The notes under the pieces are model-generated. The model saw only the letters and a program-made list of their open reading frames with translations, made no database searches and was not told the origin of the DNA. From contig CAYLSB010000009.1 of the NCBI GenBank assembly GCA_964386005.1, positions 37,549 to 101,548 of the forward strand: DNA of 64,000 nt, read 5' to 3'. Each line of letters begins with the position of its first letter. Positions within the stretch are counted from its first letter, which is position 1. Both the position numbers and the translations under genes were made by a program. The stretch comes from FEN-1350 sp964386005 (GTDB lineage Bacteria > Planctomycetota > Phycisphaerae > Sedimentisphaerales > Anaerohalosphaeraceae). This document shows, in pieces, positions 1 through 9,241 of the stretch.

Positions 1-359
1 AATTCCACGTTGGATATCCCCAGACGCTCCAGCGCGGTTTGCGCCATCTCCGACAACTCGTTGAATCGCTCGATGGTATAAACCTTCCGGGCCAGCCGTG
101 CCAGAATCGCCGTCTGGTATCCGCTGCCCGTGCCGATCTCCAATACGTCACAGGTACTGGAAATTTGCAAACACTGCGTCATCAGCGCCACGATATACGG
201 CTGGCTGATCGTCTGACCCAGCCCGATCGGCAGAGGATGATCCGCATAGGCCTGATTTCGATAGGCCTCCGAAATAAACTCTTCGCGCGGCACTTCGCCC
301 ATCACACGCAGGACTTCGCTGTCATGAATATCCCGACCGCACAGATGATGACGAACCAT
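1..359 (-). CDS. pcm: Protein-L-isoaspartate O-methyltransferase, partial (3' end off window)
   Basis: This SAM-dependent methyltransferase repairs isoaspartyl residues in damaged proteins. Read leftward from the ATG at 359 it gives MVRHHLCGRD, then VPREEF, the family signature LPIGLGQTISQPYIVALM and the SAM-binding loop VLEIGTGSGYQTAIL, which fix the family. The C-terminal half lies beyond position 1. The frame stays open upstream to a stop at 471-473, so TTG 374 or GTG 407 are possible starts; none has a strong ribosome binding site. No signal peptide is visible, so it is probably cytoplasmic, unlike the second isoaspartyl methyltransferase at 22.7-23.5 kb. Confidence 0.85.
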   Translation of the reverse strand, partial: MVRHHLCGRDIHDSEVLRVMGEVPREEFISEAYRNQAYADHPLPIGLGQTISQPYIVALMTQCLQISSTCDVLEIGTGSGYQTAILARLARKVYTIERFNELSEMAQTALERLGISNVE

Positions 360-515
360 CTCGGCGCGTTGCAATCCAAAGGCGTCTTTTTCATCGAAAC
401 TAACCACGCACTCGATCCAGGGATTCCCGTTCCATCGCGATTGTCGCGTGACGAACAACCGTCCGAACGCTTACTATAAGCCCTTTCATTCGATAAATCC
501 ATGTTTTGTTACCAT

Positions 516-544
516 TTGAATTCCCGCCCTGTTTCGAGTACAGT
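516..544 (+). promoter_or_regulatory. Putative sigma70 promoter of the alcohol dehydrogenase gene
   Basis: TTGAAT (516-521) and TACAGT (539-544) are 17 bases apart and lie about 40 bases before the start codon at 584. Match to consensus only. Confidence 0.35.
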
Positions 545-583
545 ATCCCCGATAAAAAACTTCATTCAGCAAGGGAGAATCTG

Positions 584-1636
584 ATGAAAGCGGCACGATT
601 TCACGCTCCGGGCGATCTGCGAATTGAAGAGGTTCCCGTCCCATCCATCGGCGACGAGGATGTATTGTTGAAGGTTCATGCCTGCGCGATCTGCGGCACC
701 GACCAGCGGATTTTCCGTCACGGCCACAAGGCCGTCAAGCCCCCCCAAACCCTGGGCCACGAGATCGCCGGAACCGTCGCGGCAATCGGCAAGAACGTCG
801 CCGAATGTCGTGTCGGTGATCCCGTATGTCTGGACCCCATCGTTGCCTGCGGCGCATGTGCCTATTGCAAGCGAGGTCTGACCAATCTGTGCCTGGTCTT
901 CAAACAGACCACCGAGGCCTTCGGCTATTTCTACCCCGGCGGATTCGCCGAGTACATGGCCGTACCCGGCCGGGCGGTGCGCCGCGGAAATTTGCTGCGA
1001 ATTCCGTCCGGTTTATCCCTCGACGAAGCCGCTATCGCCGAGCCGATGGCCTGTGCCCTCAACGGAATGTCCACATCGCAACTGTCCGTCGGCGAATCCA
1101 TTCTGATCATCGGCACAGGGCCTATCGGCTGTATGCACATTTCTCTGGCCCGTAATCTGGGCGCTGCGCGGATCATCGTCGCCGAGATCCAGCCCGATCG
1201 TCTGGAAATGGCACGGCAGTTCGGCGCGGATCGATATGTCAATCCGCAAACGGAAGACCTGACCGCCGCCGTCATGCGGGAAACCGACGGCCTCGGCGCA
1301 TCGGTGGTCATGGTCGCCGTCTCCAACCGCCTGGCCCAGCAGAATGCCATCGCCCTGGCGGCGCCGCGCGGACGGGTGAACTTTTTCGGCGGCCTGCCGA
1401 AAGACGACTTCATGGTTTCTGTCGATAGTAACGCCGTCCACTACAAAGAACTGTATATCCACGGCACATCGGGCACCACCGCCGCGAAAATCGAGACCTG
1501 TATGGCATTGATGGCCGCCGGTCGCGTACCCGGCAAGTCGTTTATCACGCGAACGCTCGCGCTGGACGAATTGCCCGGCTACCTTTCCGCGGGCCAATTT
1601 GGAAACGACTTGAAGGTCATCGTGAAACCCTCATGA
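584..1636 (+). CDS. Zinc-dependent alcohol dehydrogenase (sorbitol/threonine dehydrogenase-like)
   Basis: A medium-chain NAD(P)-dependent dehydrogenase of about 350 residues. It has catalytic-zinc residues Cys37 (CAICGTD) and His59-Glu60 (GHE), structural-zinc cysteines 89, 92, 95 and 103, and a Rossmann loop GTGPIGCMH near residue 180. The frame is open further upstream, but ATG 584 is preceded at good distance by AAGGGAGAA (571-579) and matches the family's usual N-terminus. Its last bases overlap the next gene in ATGA, so the two are likely co-translated. The substrate cannot be read from sequence; the sialidase-like neighbour suggests a sugar or polyol. Confidence 0.88.
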   Translation: MKAARFHAPGDLRIEEVPVPSIGDEDVLLKVHACAICGTDQRIFRHGHKAVKPPQTLGHEIAGTVAAIGKNVAECRVGDPVCLDPIVACGACAYCKRGLTNLCLVFKQTTEAFGYFYPGGFAEYMAVPGRAVRRGNLLRIPSGLSLDEAAIAEPMACALNGMSTSQLSVGESILIIGTGPIGCMHISLARNLGAARIIVAEIQPDRLEMARQFGADRYVNPQTEDLTAAVMRETDGLGASVVMVAVSNRLAQQNAIALAAPRGRVNFFGGLPKDDFMVSVDSNAVHYKELYIHGTSGTTAAKIETCMALMAAGRVPGKSFITRTLALDELPGYLSAGQFGNDLKVIVKPS

Positions 1637-2826
1637 GGACTCCTTCCATGATGCGATGGATTTGCGTTTCACTTTTATTGACGCCCGCGATCTGCCAGGC
1701 GCAGAATTCCGCTTCTCCGCAACAGGATCCTCCCGGCGTCGTTATCGATCATCGTGCGGCCCCGACGAAAATTTATATCGGCTCTCCGGCGCTGGGGATT
1801 ATGCCGGATGGCCGTTATGTCGCCAGCCACGACGAATTCGGACCCGGCTCGGCTTTTCGAACTCGCGCCGTCAGCTTCGTATTTGAATCTACGGATCGCG
1901 GCCGGTCGTGGAAACAGATCGCCCGTATTGATGGAGCGTTCTGGAGTTCTCTGTTTGTCCATCAGGATCGGCTGTACCTCCTGGGTACGGATAAAGAATA
2001 CGGCCACATCGTCATTCGCCGATCGGAGGATGGCGGCAAGACCTGGACAAACCCCACGGACGCCAAAACAGGACTGTTGTCCGAGGATGAATCGTATCAC
2101 TGCGCGCCGGTTCCCGTGCTGGTTCATCACGACCGTATCTGGCGGGCGATGGAAGATTCCAAAGATCCCGGCGGATGGGGATATCATTTCCGCAGCTTCG
2201 TCATGTCGGCGCCGATCGATGCGGACCTTTTGGATGCGGCAAGCTGGACGAAAACTCCGCCGTTGTCGTACGATGAAAAAACATGGAAGGGAAAGGGCTG
2301 GCTCGAGGGCAATGTCGTCGTCGATCCGCAGGGAAATCTCCTGAATATCCTTCGCGTCGATTTCCCCGACACCGCCGCCCTGGTTCGCCTCTCCGCCGAC
2401 GGCAAGACGGCCTCGTTCGATCCGCAGATGGATTTTATCTCCATGCCCGGCGGGGCCGTCAAATTCACCGTCCGCTTCGACCCGCAGACAAAACGCTACT
2501 GGTCGATCGTTAATCCGCAGACCAACCCCACGGCCGTTCGAAATCGATCGGCGCTGATCAGTTCAAGCAATCTCCGTGACTGGCGGATCGAACGCATGAT
2601 CTTCGAACACCCGGACAAGGAAAAACACGCCTGGCAATATGTGGATTGGTTATTCGAAGGCGACGACATTATCTTCGTCTCGCGCACCGCTTTCGACGAC
2701 AACCTCGGCGGCGCCCACAACTACCACGACGCCAACTTCATGACCTTCCACCGCCTCGAAAACTTCCGACAACACCCATCCGATCCGTTCGTCGTTTCTC
2801 CCAACGACGATGTTTCCATAAAATGA
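1633..2826 (+). CDS. Exported sialidase-like BNR/Asp-box protein
   Basis: The product is 397 residues with a signal peptide (hydrophobic stretch ISVSLL-like around residues 9-20, probable cleavage after CQA). It carries at least two Asp-boxes, STDRGRSW and SEDGGKTW, of the six-bladed beta-propeller sialidase superfamily. The catalytic arginine triad of true neuraminidases cannot be assigned by eye, so this may be another glycan-active or glycan-binding propeller. It overlaps the dehydrogenase stop by 4 bases; a second in-frame ATG lies at 1648. It differs clearly from the other BNR protein at 33.4-34.5 kb. Confidence 0.75.
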   Translation: MRTPSMMRWICVSLLLTPAICQAQNSASPQQDPPGVVIDHRAAPTKIYIGSPALGIMPDGRYVASHDEFGPGSAFRTRAVSFVFESTDRGRSWKQIARIDGAFWSSLFVHQDRLYLLGTDKEYGHIVIRRSEDGGKTWTNPTDAKTGLLSEDESYHCAPVPVLVHHDRIWRAMEDSKDPGGWGYHFRSFVMSAPIDADLLDAASWTKTPPLSYDEKTWKGKGWLEGNVVVDPQGNLLNILRVDFPDTAALVRLSADGKTASFDPQMDFISMPGGAVKFTVRFDPQTKRYWSIVNPQTNPTAVRNRSALISSSNLRDWRIERMIFEHPDKEKHAWQYVDWLFEGDDIIFVSRTAFDDNLGGAHNYHDANFMTFHRLENFRQHPSDPFVVSPNDDVSIK

Positions 2827-2855
2827 TCCGGATGAATTCCTTCCCTTATTCATTC

Positions 2856-2885
2856 TTGACAGAACATGAATTGAGGATATAGAAT
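2856..2885 (+). promoter_or_regulatory. Putative sigma70 promoter of the 1132-residue exported protein
   Basis: A perfect TTGACA (2856-2861) and TAGAAT (2880-2885) are separated by 18 bases, about 60 bases before the start codon at 2949. Confidence 0.6.
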
Positions 2886-2948
2886 AACTCAGAATAAAGA
2901 GTTCTCCGGTTCATTTTGATTTCGGCCGATCTTAGAAAGGGACATGGG

Positions 2949-5900
2949 ATGATCTATCGAAAGTTATTCTTCCTTCTCCTCGTATCTGGATGGATAGGAA
3001 CTCTTCTCGGTCAAATTTCAGAGTCGCAACTTACTCTTCAACAGACAGGCCGTGTAACGGATAATACCGGCAAAGGGATCGGCGGGGCCACGATCGAAAT
3101 CTACGACCTGATCGACATGGACAATGTTCCCAATCAAGTTGAATTGATTGGAAGTATTTCGTCATCCCCCGACGGTTCTTTCAGTTTCAAACGCATTCCG
3201 CCCAAACCGGAGGTGTGCTGTTCGCTGGCCGTGGCTATCGCTTCCGGTTTCGGATTCCACTGGACCAACTATGATGCCGACACGAAATCCATACCGGCAA
3301 TCGAGCTCGAACAACCCCCCGCCACCATCACCGGCCAGGTGGTAGATAGCCAAAACAAACCGATCGCCCAGGCCGCTGTTCATGCGTTTATCCAATACGG
3401 CGACAATCGATCCCGTTTCACTATCGGAAGTACGCGATTCGGCATGACTATGACCAACGCCGAAGGATGGTTTGCGATAACGGATATTCCCCGAGACGCC
3501 GGAATTGAATTCTGCGTGGAAATGAAAGGGTATGTGCCTACCTATTCCTTTCGAACGGACGACAATCTGTATTCCCTGCAATACAAATGCGGCCAAGACG
3601 TCCGCCTCACCCTGTTTCGGCCCGGTTCGCTCGAATGCGCCGTCGTTCACAAAGATAGCCGAGAGCCCATCGCTGATGTCCGTGTTTTTGCCGTGCGTAT
3701 CCAGGGGCCGGATAATTACATGACATACCGGTCATTACACGATGGTCTGGGGACCCAAAGGGGTCTCTATTTCAACGGGGATGAAAGTGCATCGGCGAAA
3801 ACCGACGCCAGGGGACAATTGAAGATCGACGGTCTCAAGCCGGGCGAATACTGGGTCTGTACCCGGCCGGTTATTGTATCCAAACAGGGGTGGTTCTACA
3901 CCCGCGAGAAAGTCACGGTGACAGAAGGACCTCCCGCATCCTGCATGCTCTACGCCGTTCGTCCCGGAACGCTCCGGTTTCAAGTCGTCCAGGGGGATAA
4001 AAAACCCGTCGAAAACGCTTCGGTCTCCTTCAAGCATAATCCGGACGATCACTATGCCATGATGCTTTCGGGAAGAACAACCGCTGAAGGTTTTGGTGTA
4101 ACCACTCGAACCGACGGATACGCCGAAATCCGCGTTGCACCAGGAACCTACGATATAATAAGTCTTTCCAAAGATACCATGTCTATTCGTATTCATAATC
4201 CTTCCGTCAAGGTTTCCTCCGGCCAAACAGAAACCATTGTTTTGACATTTGATCCCAAACCCGGCTTGGGGGGAACCTGCATCGATCCTGACGGAAATCC
4301 TTTAGCTCAAACAAAAGTCTATTTTCTGTATGACCCGAATCATCCTGTTACGACGAATGAGCAAGGACAATTTCTGTTCACCCACTATTCGGAAGGACCC
4401 GTCTTAAAAGACTCCAATCCATCGATCCAATCTCAATTGAATCGCCAGAGGCCCAAAATGTTCTCCGATCGATTTTTGGTTGCCCGTCATAATCAAAAAC
4501 GATTCGTCGCGATTCAACATCATCCCTCCGGTCCACAACTCAGTGGCCCTAAAGAGCTTCGGCTTCAGCCGGCCTATCTGATCCGAGGGCAAGTAATGAA
4601 TGATCAGAATCAAGCCATTGCGGATTCGAATGTTCTCGTGGACGTAGTGGAAAGAGATGGCTCCTCGTACAAGCCACTTGCTCGATACGATTCGGCCGTG
4701 ACAGGTTCGGATGGTGTATTTCAATTTCTTGTCCGGCCCATCCCACGGCTCCATTATCGAATTACCGCTCAGGTTGAAGGAGGCCCAAAAAAAGTCAAGA
4801 TATTGACTTCCGAGCCGTCCGTTCGATCGGAAAATAAGGGGACAATATTCCCATTTCCCGTCAAGCCAGAACCGGTCGATCTGGGGGCATTCATTCTCTC
4901 CGACTCCATCGGCGGGGTATCCGGTGTCGTCGTGGATAAACTCGGGCGGCCCTTAAAGAATATCACAGTCTCTTTGGAAAGTTTGGAGCAACCGAAACAA
5001 AAGATGATCACAGACGAAACGGGTTGTTTTGAATTCCATGAATTATATCCTGGAAAAGTTGACATTGTCGCCATGATCTTTGCCCAGGGAACTCGAATGA
5101 CGGTTGAAACGGGGGCGCCGCCGTTACGAATCGTTTTAACCCTGGATGAGATCACGCCCGACATGATCTCGCCGAAATCGATTGGCGGCGGAGCCGTCGA
5201 GGTTCGACCGGTCGATGCGATGACCAATGAACCCATCGTATCCGACAAAACCCAGTTGACTGTGGACCAGCCGCACGGTAACGATATTTATCTGACGGCG
5301 GACAAGGACGGGGTTGTTCGTTTCTGCGTCGGGCCCGGTCCGCACAAGATCGGCTGCCAAATCCCGAACTACAATTACCATTCCGAAAATGTCGTCATCG
5401 AAAACAACAAACTCCATTCGGTCGTTTTGAAAATAAAACCCGGCAAAGAATTGGCGGAAAAAAGACAATTCGGAGAACGCCAGCGACCTCTCGAGGTGTC
5501 GAGTTCTCGGCCCGGATCCTCCGAAGGATCTTTTCAAATTGTCGTTCAGAGTCGCATAACGCGGTTGCCGATCGCCGGAGCCAAAATTGCGGTAACCGGC
5601 GAACTCGATCAGAGCCGCTATGAAGCGATTACGGGCGAAAACGGGTGCGCGAATCTGGCCATCTCTGCGTCCGGGTATTTTCTCGTGGAGTCCGTTTCGG
5701 CGCAAGGGTATAAGACGGCCGGACCGAAGAAAAGTCCTTTCATTTCGACCTCGGGCTCCCAGCCCATGATCATCGATCTCGAACAATATCCCGTCTTTGT
5801 CAAAGTCCGGGTATTGAATGAACAAAACCAGCCGGTTCCGAAAGTTTGGGTCTGGTATTGTTTCCAAGTCGGCAAAGACACGAGTTCAAAAAATAACGCC

Positions 5901-6347
5901 CAGACGGACCAATCCGGTATTGCGGAACTTGAATGGCTCTATGAATCTCCCGATCGGCCGGCTCAAATCGATCATGTCCTGCAGGTTCAATCTGATAAAT
6001 CAAGAGAAGGTACCATGGCGATCGAAAGGGTTCGTTCTCATCCCGGGCAAGTTCTGGATATCCATGTCCAAAAGCGGGTCATCCCCAGGGTTCGTATTCT
6101 CGACGGAAAGGGAACTCCGATTGCGGGAATGTCATTCAGTGTCTATCTGGCTCCGAATAATTATCAAATTTTCAGCTGCCAAAATACAACCGATGCCGCT
6201 GGGATTTTCACGGGAGATCCGGTTCCTGTTGGAACGGAATGGTTTCTACGATGGGATTCGAAAAAAGGGTGGGAGACATTCACTTTCTTGACCGCCGAAT
6301 CCCCGGATGGATTTCAAAATCTTCCCGATTTGATCATCGAGGAATAA
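2949..6347 (+). CDS. Large exported protein of carboxypeptidase-regulatory-like repeats
   Basis: A 1132-residue exported protein. The start at 2949 follows AGAAAGGG and begins with a clean signal peptide (MIYRKLFFLLLVSGW). The rest is a chain of beta-sandwich modules of the carboxypeptidase D regulatory/SpaA-like type, seen as repeated openings such as GRVTDNTGKGIGGATI, GQVVDSQNKPIAQAAV and GVVVDKLGRPLKNITV, each followed by G-x-F and PG-x-Y turns. I count roughly eight to ten modules. No enzyme motif, membrane anchor or dockerin is visible at either end. Such proteins are common in planctomycetes and presumably serve as cell-surface scaffolds, but no function is established. Confidence 0.75.
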   Translation: MIYRKLFFLLLVSGWIGTLLGQISESQLTLQQTGRVTDNTGKGIGGATIEIYDLIDMDNVPNQVELIGSISSSPDGSFSFKRIPPKPEVCCSLAVAIASGFGFHWTNYDADTKSIPAIELEQPPATITGQVVDSQNKPIAQAAVHAFIQYGDNRSRFTIGSTRFGMTMTNAEGWFAITDIPRDAGIEFCVEMKGYVPTYSFRTDDNLYSLQYKCGQDVRLTLFRPGSLECAVVHKDSREPIADVRVFAVRIQGPDNYMTYRSLHDGLGTQRGLYFNGDESASAKTDARGQLKIDGLKPGEYWVCTRPVIVSKQGWFYTREKVTVTEGPPASCMLYAVRPGTLRFQVVQGDKKPVENASVSFKHNPDDHYAMMLSGRTTAEGFGVTTRTDGYAEIRVAPGTYDIISLSKDTMSIRIHNPSVKVSSGQTETIVLTFDPKPGLGGTCIDPDGNPLAQTKVYFLYDPNHPVTTNEQGQFLFTHYSEGPVLKDSNPSIQSQLNRQRPKMFSDRFLVARHNQKRFVAIQHHPSGPQLSGPKELRLQPAYLIRGQVMNDQNQAIADSNVLVDVVERDGSSYKPLARYDSAVTGSDGVFQFLVRPIPRLHYRITAQVEGGPKKVKILTSEPSVRSENKGTIFPFPVKPEPVDLGAFILSDSIGGVSGVVVDKLGRPLKNITVSLESLEQPKQKMITDETGCFEFHELYPGKVDIVAMIFAQGTRMTVETGAPPLRIVLTLDEITPDMISPKSIGGGAVEVRPVDAMTNEPIVSDKTQLTVDQPHGNDIYLTADKDGVVRFCVGPGPHKIGCQIPNYNYHSENVVIENNKLHSVVLKIKPGKELAEKRQFGERQRPLEVSSSRPGSSEGSFQIVVQSRITRLPIAGAKIAVTGELDQSRYEAITGENGCANLAISASGYFLVESVSAQGYKTAGPKKSPFISTSGSQPMIIDLEQYPVFVKVRVLNEQNQPVPKVWVWYCFQVGKDTSSKNNAQTDQSGIAELEWLYESPDRPAQIDHVLQVQSDKSREGTMAIERVRSHPGQVLDIHVQKRVIPRVRILDGKGTPIAGMSFSVYLAPNNYQIFSCQNTTDAAGIFTGDPVPVGTEWFLRWDSKKGWETFTFLTAESPDGFQNLPDLIIEE

Positions 6348-6423
6348 ATAGCATTATTGAGAATGCTCTTCGGCTCCCGTCTTGATAAGATCGATGTCGT
6401 GCCCGCTAATCCGGAGGTGAACT

Positions 6424-6453
6424 GTTGACTTTCTTGTCCGGATCGTGTAGAAT
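6424..6453 (+). promoter_or_regulatory. Putative sigma70 promoter of the C10-type protease gene
   Basis: TTGACT (6424-6429) and TAGAAT (6448-6453) are 18 bases apart, just before the start at 6493. The layout matches the promoter at 2856-2885. Confidence 0.55.
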
Positions 6454-6492
6454 AGCCCGGATTTGAAACACGTTATGTCACGGAGGCCGTTG

Positions 6493-9144
6493 ATGAAGGG
6501 CAGAACTCGTTTTCAGTATGCAAAACATTTTCCTTTTCGGTATTGTGTCCGAAGTGTTGTATTTATCATTTTTGTATCGATATTTGCTGGAACCAATGCG
6601 TTCGCCGCGCCGATCCATTCCGATCAGGCCCGCCGCGCCGCCATCGGCTGGCTCCGGCTTCATCCCCGGCCGATGGAGTCCCGCATCAGTCGAACGCTGA
6701 CCGAAATCGTTCCCATCGGCCAGGCCGATCAACCCTTGGGTTTTGTTGTCCGCCTGGAGTCGAGCGGTTTCATCGTGCTGTCGGCCGAAGATCGTATCGA
6801 GCCCCTGATCGCTTTTTCCCCCAACGGCCGGATTGATGTCCACCCCGGCAATCCCCTTCGAATCCTGCTCGAACAGGATTTGGCCGCCCGTTTTGCGCAA
6901 GTTCAGGCAGCCGACGGGCTCGTCCCGCCGCCCGCCGATTCCGCCGACTCCGATTCTCCCCAGTCCCGTTGGCAGCAACTCCTCGAAGCCGGCGCAGAGG
7001 TTGCGCCCGACGACGAAATCCAGGCCAAATCGCTTCCCTCCGTCAGCGATCTCCGCGTCCCGCCTTTGGTTCAAACCCAGTGGAGCCAGGAAGACGCCGC
7101 CGGCGATTATTGTTACAACTATTACACCCCCAATCACTTTCCGACCGGCTGTGTCGCCACGGCCATGGCCCAGCTTATGCGGTATCATTCATTTCCCACG
7201 GCCGGGATCGGCGTCAAAACCTTTCAGATCTCTGTTAATGGTGTACCGCAAAACCGCAATACGCGCGGCGGCAACGGCTCCGGCGGACCGTATTATTGGG
7301 ATCGTATGGTTTTTGATCCTTCATCCGGATTGACCGATCAGCAGCGGCAGGCGATCGGCGCCCTATGTTACGATGCCGGATTATCCGTCAACATGGATTA
7401 TACCGCCGATGGTTCAGGCGCCTCGACCGCCACCGCCGACGAAGTCCTCGTAAGCACGTTCGGTTACGCCAACAGCATCTACGCCGACTTCAGCGTCAGC
7501 GGCCTGACCGACGCTCTCAAGAAAATGATCAACTCGAATCTGGATGCGAGCCTGCCTGTGATTGTAAGTATCAGCGGTCCCGGCGTCGGCCATGCTGCCA
7601 TTGCCGATGGTTACGGATTATCCGACGGTACGATGTATCATCACATGAATTTCGGTTGGGCCGGGCTCGAGGACGCCTGGTACCAGTTGCCGCCAATTAC
7701 CAATCCGTATTACTTCAACGTGATCGACGGTTGTGTGTATAACGTGTACACTTCCGGAATCGGCGAGATCATCAGCGGACGGATTATAAATCGTGCGGGA
7801 ACTCCTCTGGAAAGCGTGCAGGTAACCGCATACCTCGGTTCCACGGCCGCCAAACAAACTTCGACGAACAGCCGGGGGATTTACGCCCTGAAAAATCTGG
7901 CGTCGAATACCCAATATCGTATCTCCGTCGTGAAGACGGGTTTCACCTTTTCCGATCAATTCGTCACCACAGGAAAATCGCAGGATTGGAACGCTTCTTC
8001 AGGCAATCGTTGGGCGATTGATTTTGCCGCCACAAACTCCCAGCCCCCGACGGCTCTCGATCGGCAGGTTTCCGCTCCCTCTCAACAACCCGTCCTCATC
8101 GGTTTACAAGCGCTCGATGATCATCTGCCGAATCCTCCCGGAAAATTATCCTATACGATCGTCTCTCTGCCCGAACACGGCACGCTCAGCGAACCGAATG
8201 TCGCCACGATTCATTCGATACCTTATACGCTCACGACCGATTCCAACGAAGTCCGCTATACTCCTTGTCCCTACTTCGGCGGCGCCGATACCTTCCACTT
8301 CAAGGCCAACGACGGCGGCACGGCGCCTACCGGCGGCGACTCCAACATCGCCGCAGTAACCGTCACAGTGGACAACACGCTGACAAGCAACTTCGGCATT
8401 GACAACAACTGGTCCACCAACACGATGATCGATACCACCTACTACGCCTCGCGTTCCCAGGTCCTGTACCGCAAGAGCGACATCGGCCCAACAAAGATCC
8501 TGACCGACCTGGCGATCCACTTTACCGGTAAGCCGCCGATCCCGCTCACGAAGTGGACCATCCGAATGCAGCACACGAACATGACCGGCTATGACGATGT
8601 CGTGGCCGATTTTCTGACTACCGGCTGGACCACCGTCTATCAGTCCGATGTCACCGTATCCAAAACCGGCTGGCTCAACTTTCACTTCACCACCCCCTTC
8701 AAATACAACGGCACGCAAAACCTTCTGATCGATTTTTCCTTTAACAATTCTTCCGTATCGGGCGACACGGGATGGTACCTGTACCAGGATGTCGGCGCCG
8801 TTCCGGATCGGATGATTACCATCGTCACGAATAAATCCTCCCATTCCGATCCGCTTACGTGGGATTTCTGGTACGGGGATGGTTACTATTGGGGCGGGGG
8901 CTGGCTGCCGAGTGTCAAGCTGATCGGCATCGTTCCCATCGACCCGATCCTCGGCGATTTCGACGCAAGCTGCGATGTCAAGCTGCCGGATTTTGCCCGC
9001 ATGGCCGCAGCGTGGAATACTTCCCTCGGAAATATGCACTACGACTCCGCATGCGATATCGCCGCGCCGAAAAACAACAAAATCGACCTGGCCGATCTGA
9101 AAGTCCTCGCCTCCCGCTGGCTGAGCAAATACCCAGCGTGGTAA
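6493..9144 (+). CDS. Secreted C10-type (streptopain-like) cysteine protease with dockerin-like C-terminus
   Basis: An 883-residue exported protein. ATG 6493 is chosen because ACGGAGG lies 6 bases upstream; the earlier ATGs at 6463 and 6475 sit too close to the predicted promoter. Order of parts: signal peptide; a Spi-like propeptide (DQARRAAIGWL... FVVRLESSGFIVLSAED); the protease domain with the nucleophile in PTGCVATAMAQ and the histidine in GVGHAAIADGY; a carboxypeptidase-regulatory-like module starting GRIINRAGTPLESVQV; a cadherin/Ig-like module with PPTALD; a beta-sandwich; and a two-part dockerin-like module ending IDLADLKVLASRWL. The dockerin suggests attachment to a surface scaffold, but no cohesin is recognised in this window. 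Confidence 0.82.
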   Translation: MKGRTRFQYAKHFPFRYCVRSVVFIIFVSIFAGTNAFAAPIHSDQARRAAIGWLRLHPRPMESRISRTLTEIVPIGQADQPLGFVVRLESSGFIVLSAEDRIEPLIAFSPNGRIDVHPGNPLRILLEQDLAARFAQVQAADGLVPPPADSADSDSPQSRWQQLLEAGAEVAPDDEIQAKSLPSVSDLRVPPLVQTQWSQEDAAGDYCYNYYTPNHFPTGCVATAMAQLMRYHSFPTAGIGVKTFQISVNGVPQNRNTRGGNGSGGPYYWDRMVFDPSSGLTDQQRQAIGALCYDAGLSVNMDYTADGSGASTATADEVLVSTFGYANSIYADFSVSGLTDALKKMINSNLDASLPVIVSISGPGVGHAAIADGYGLSDGTMYHHMNFGWAGLEDAWYQLPPITNPYYFNVIDGCVYNVYTSGIGEIISGRIINRAGTPLESVQVTAYLGSTAAKQTSTNSRGIYALKNLASNTQYRISVVKTGFTFSDQFVTTGKSQDWNASSGNRWAIDFAATNSQPPTALDRQVSAPSQQPVLIGLQALDDHLPNPPGKLSYTIVSLPEHGTLSEPNVATIHSIPYTLTTDSNEVRYTPCPYFGGADTFHFKANDGGTAPTGGDSNIAAVTVTVDNTLTSNFGIDNNWSTNTMIDTTYYASRSQVLYRKSDIGPTKILTDLAIHFTGKPPIPLTKWTIRMQHTNMTGYDDVVADFLTTGWTTVYQSDVTVSKTGWLNFHFTTPFKYNGTQNLLIDFSFNNSSVSGDTGWYLYQDVGAVPDRMITIVTNKSSHSDPLTWDFWYGDGYYWGGGWLPSVKLIGIVPIDPILGDFDASCDVKLPDFARMAAAWNTSLGNMHYDSACDIAAPKNNKIDLADLKVLASRWLSKYPAW

Positions 9145-9241
9145 ACAAGCAGTTCAAAGGACAAGATGGCAAGCTGACGTATTGCGTGTCGTACGGTTGG
9201 CTGGATAATGATTCGATAATGCGGGACCAGGTCACGCCATC

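Noticed and set aside
5136..5867. Long open frame on the minus strand
   Set aside because: It lies wholly opposite the 1132-residue exported protein, and reads as arginine/aspartate-rich text without motifs; a codon-composition shadow.
8146..9039. 297-codon minus-strand frame
   Set aside because: Opposite the C-terminal modules of the C10-type protease gene, which are well supported; no ribosome binding site or recognisable domain.
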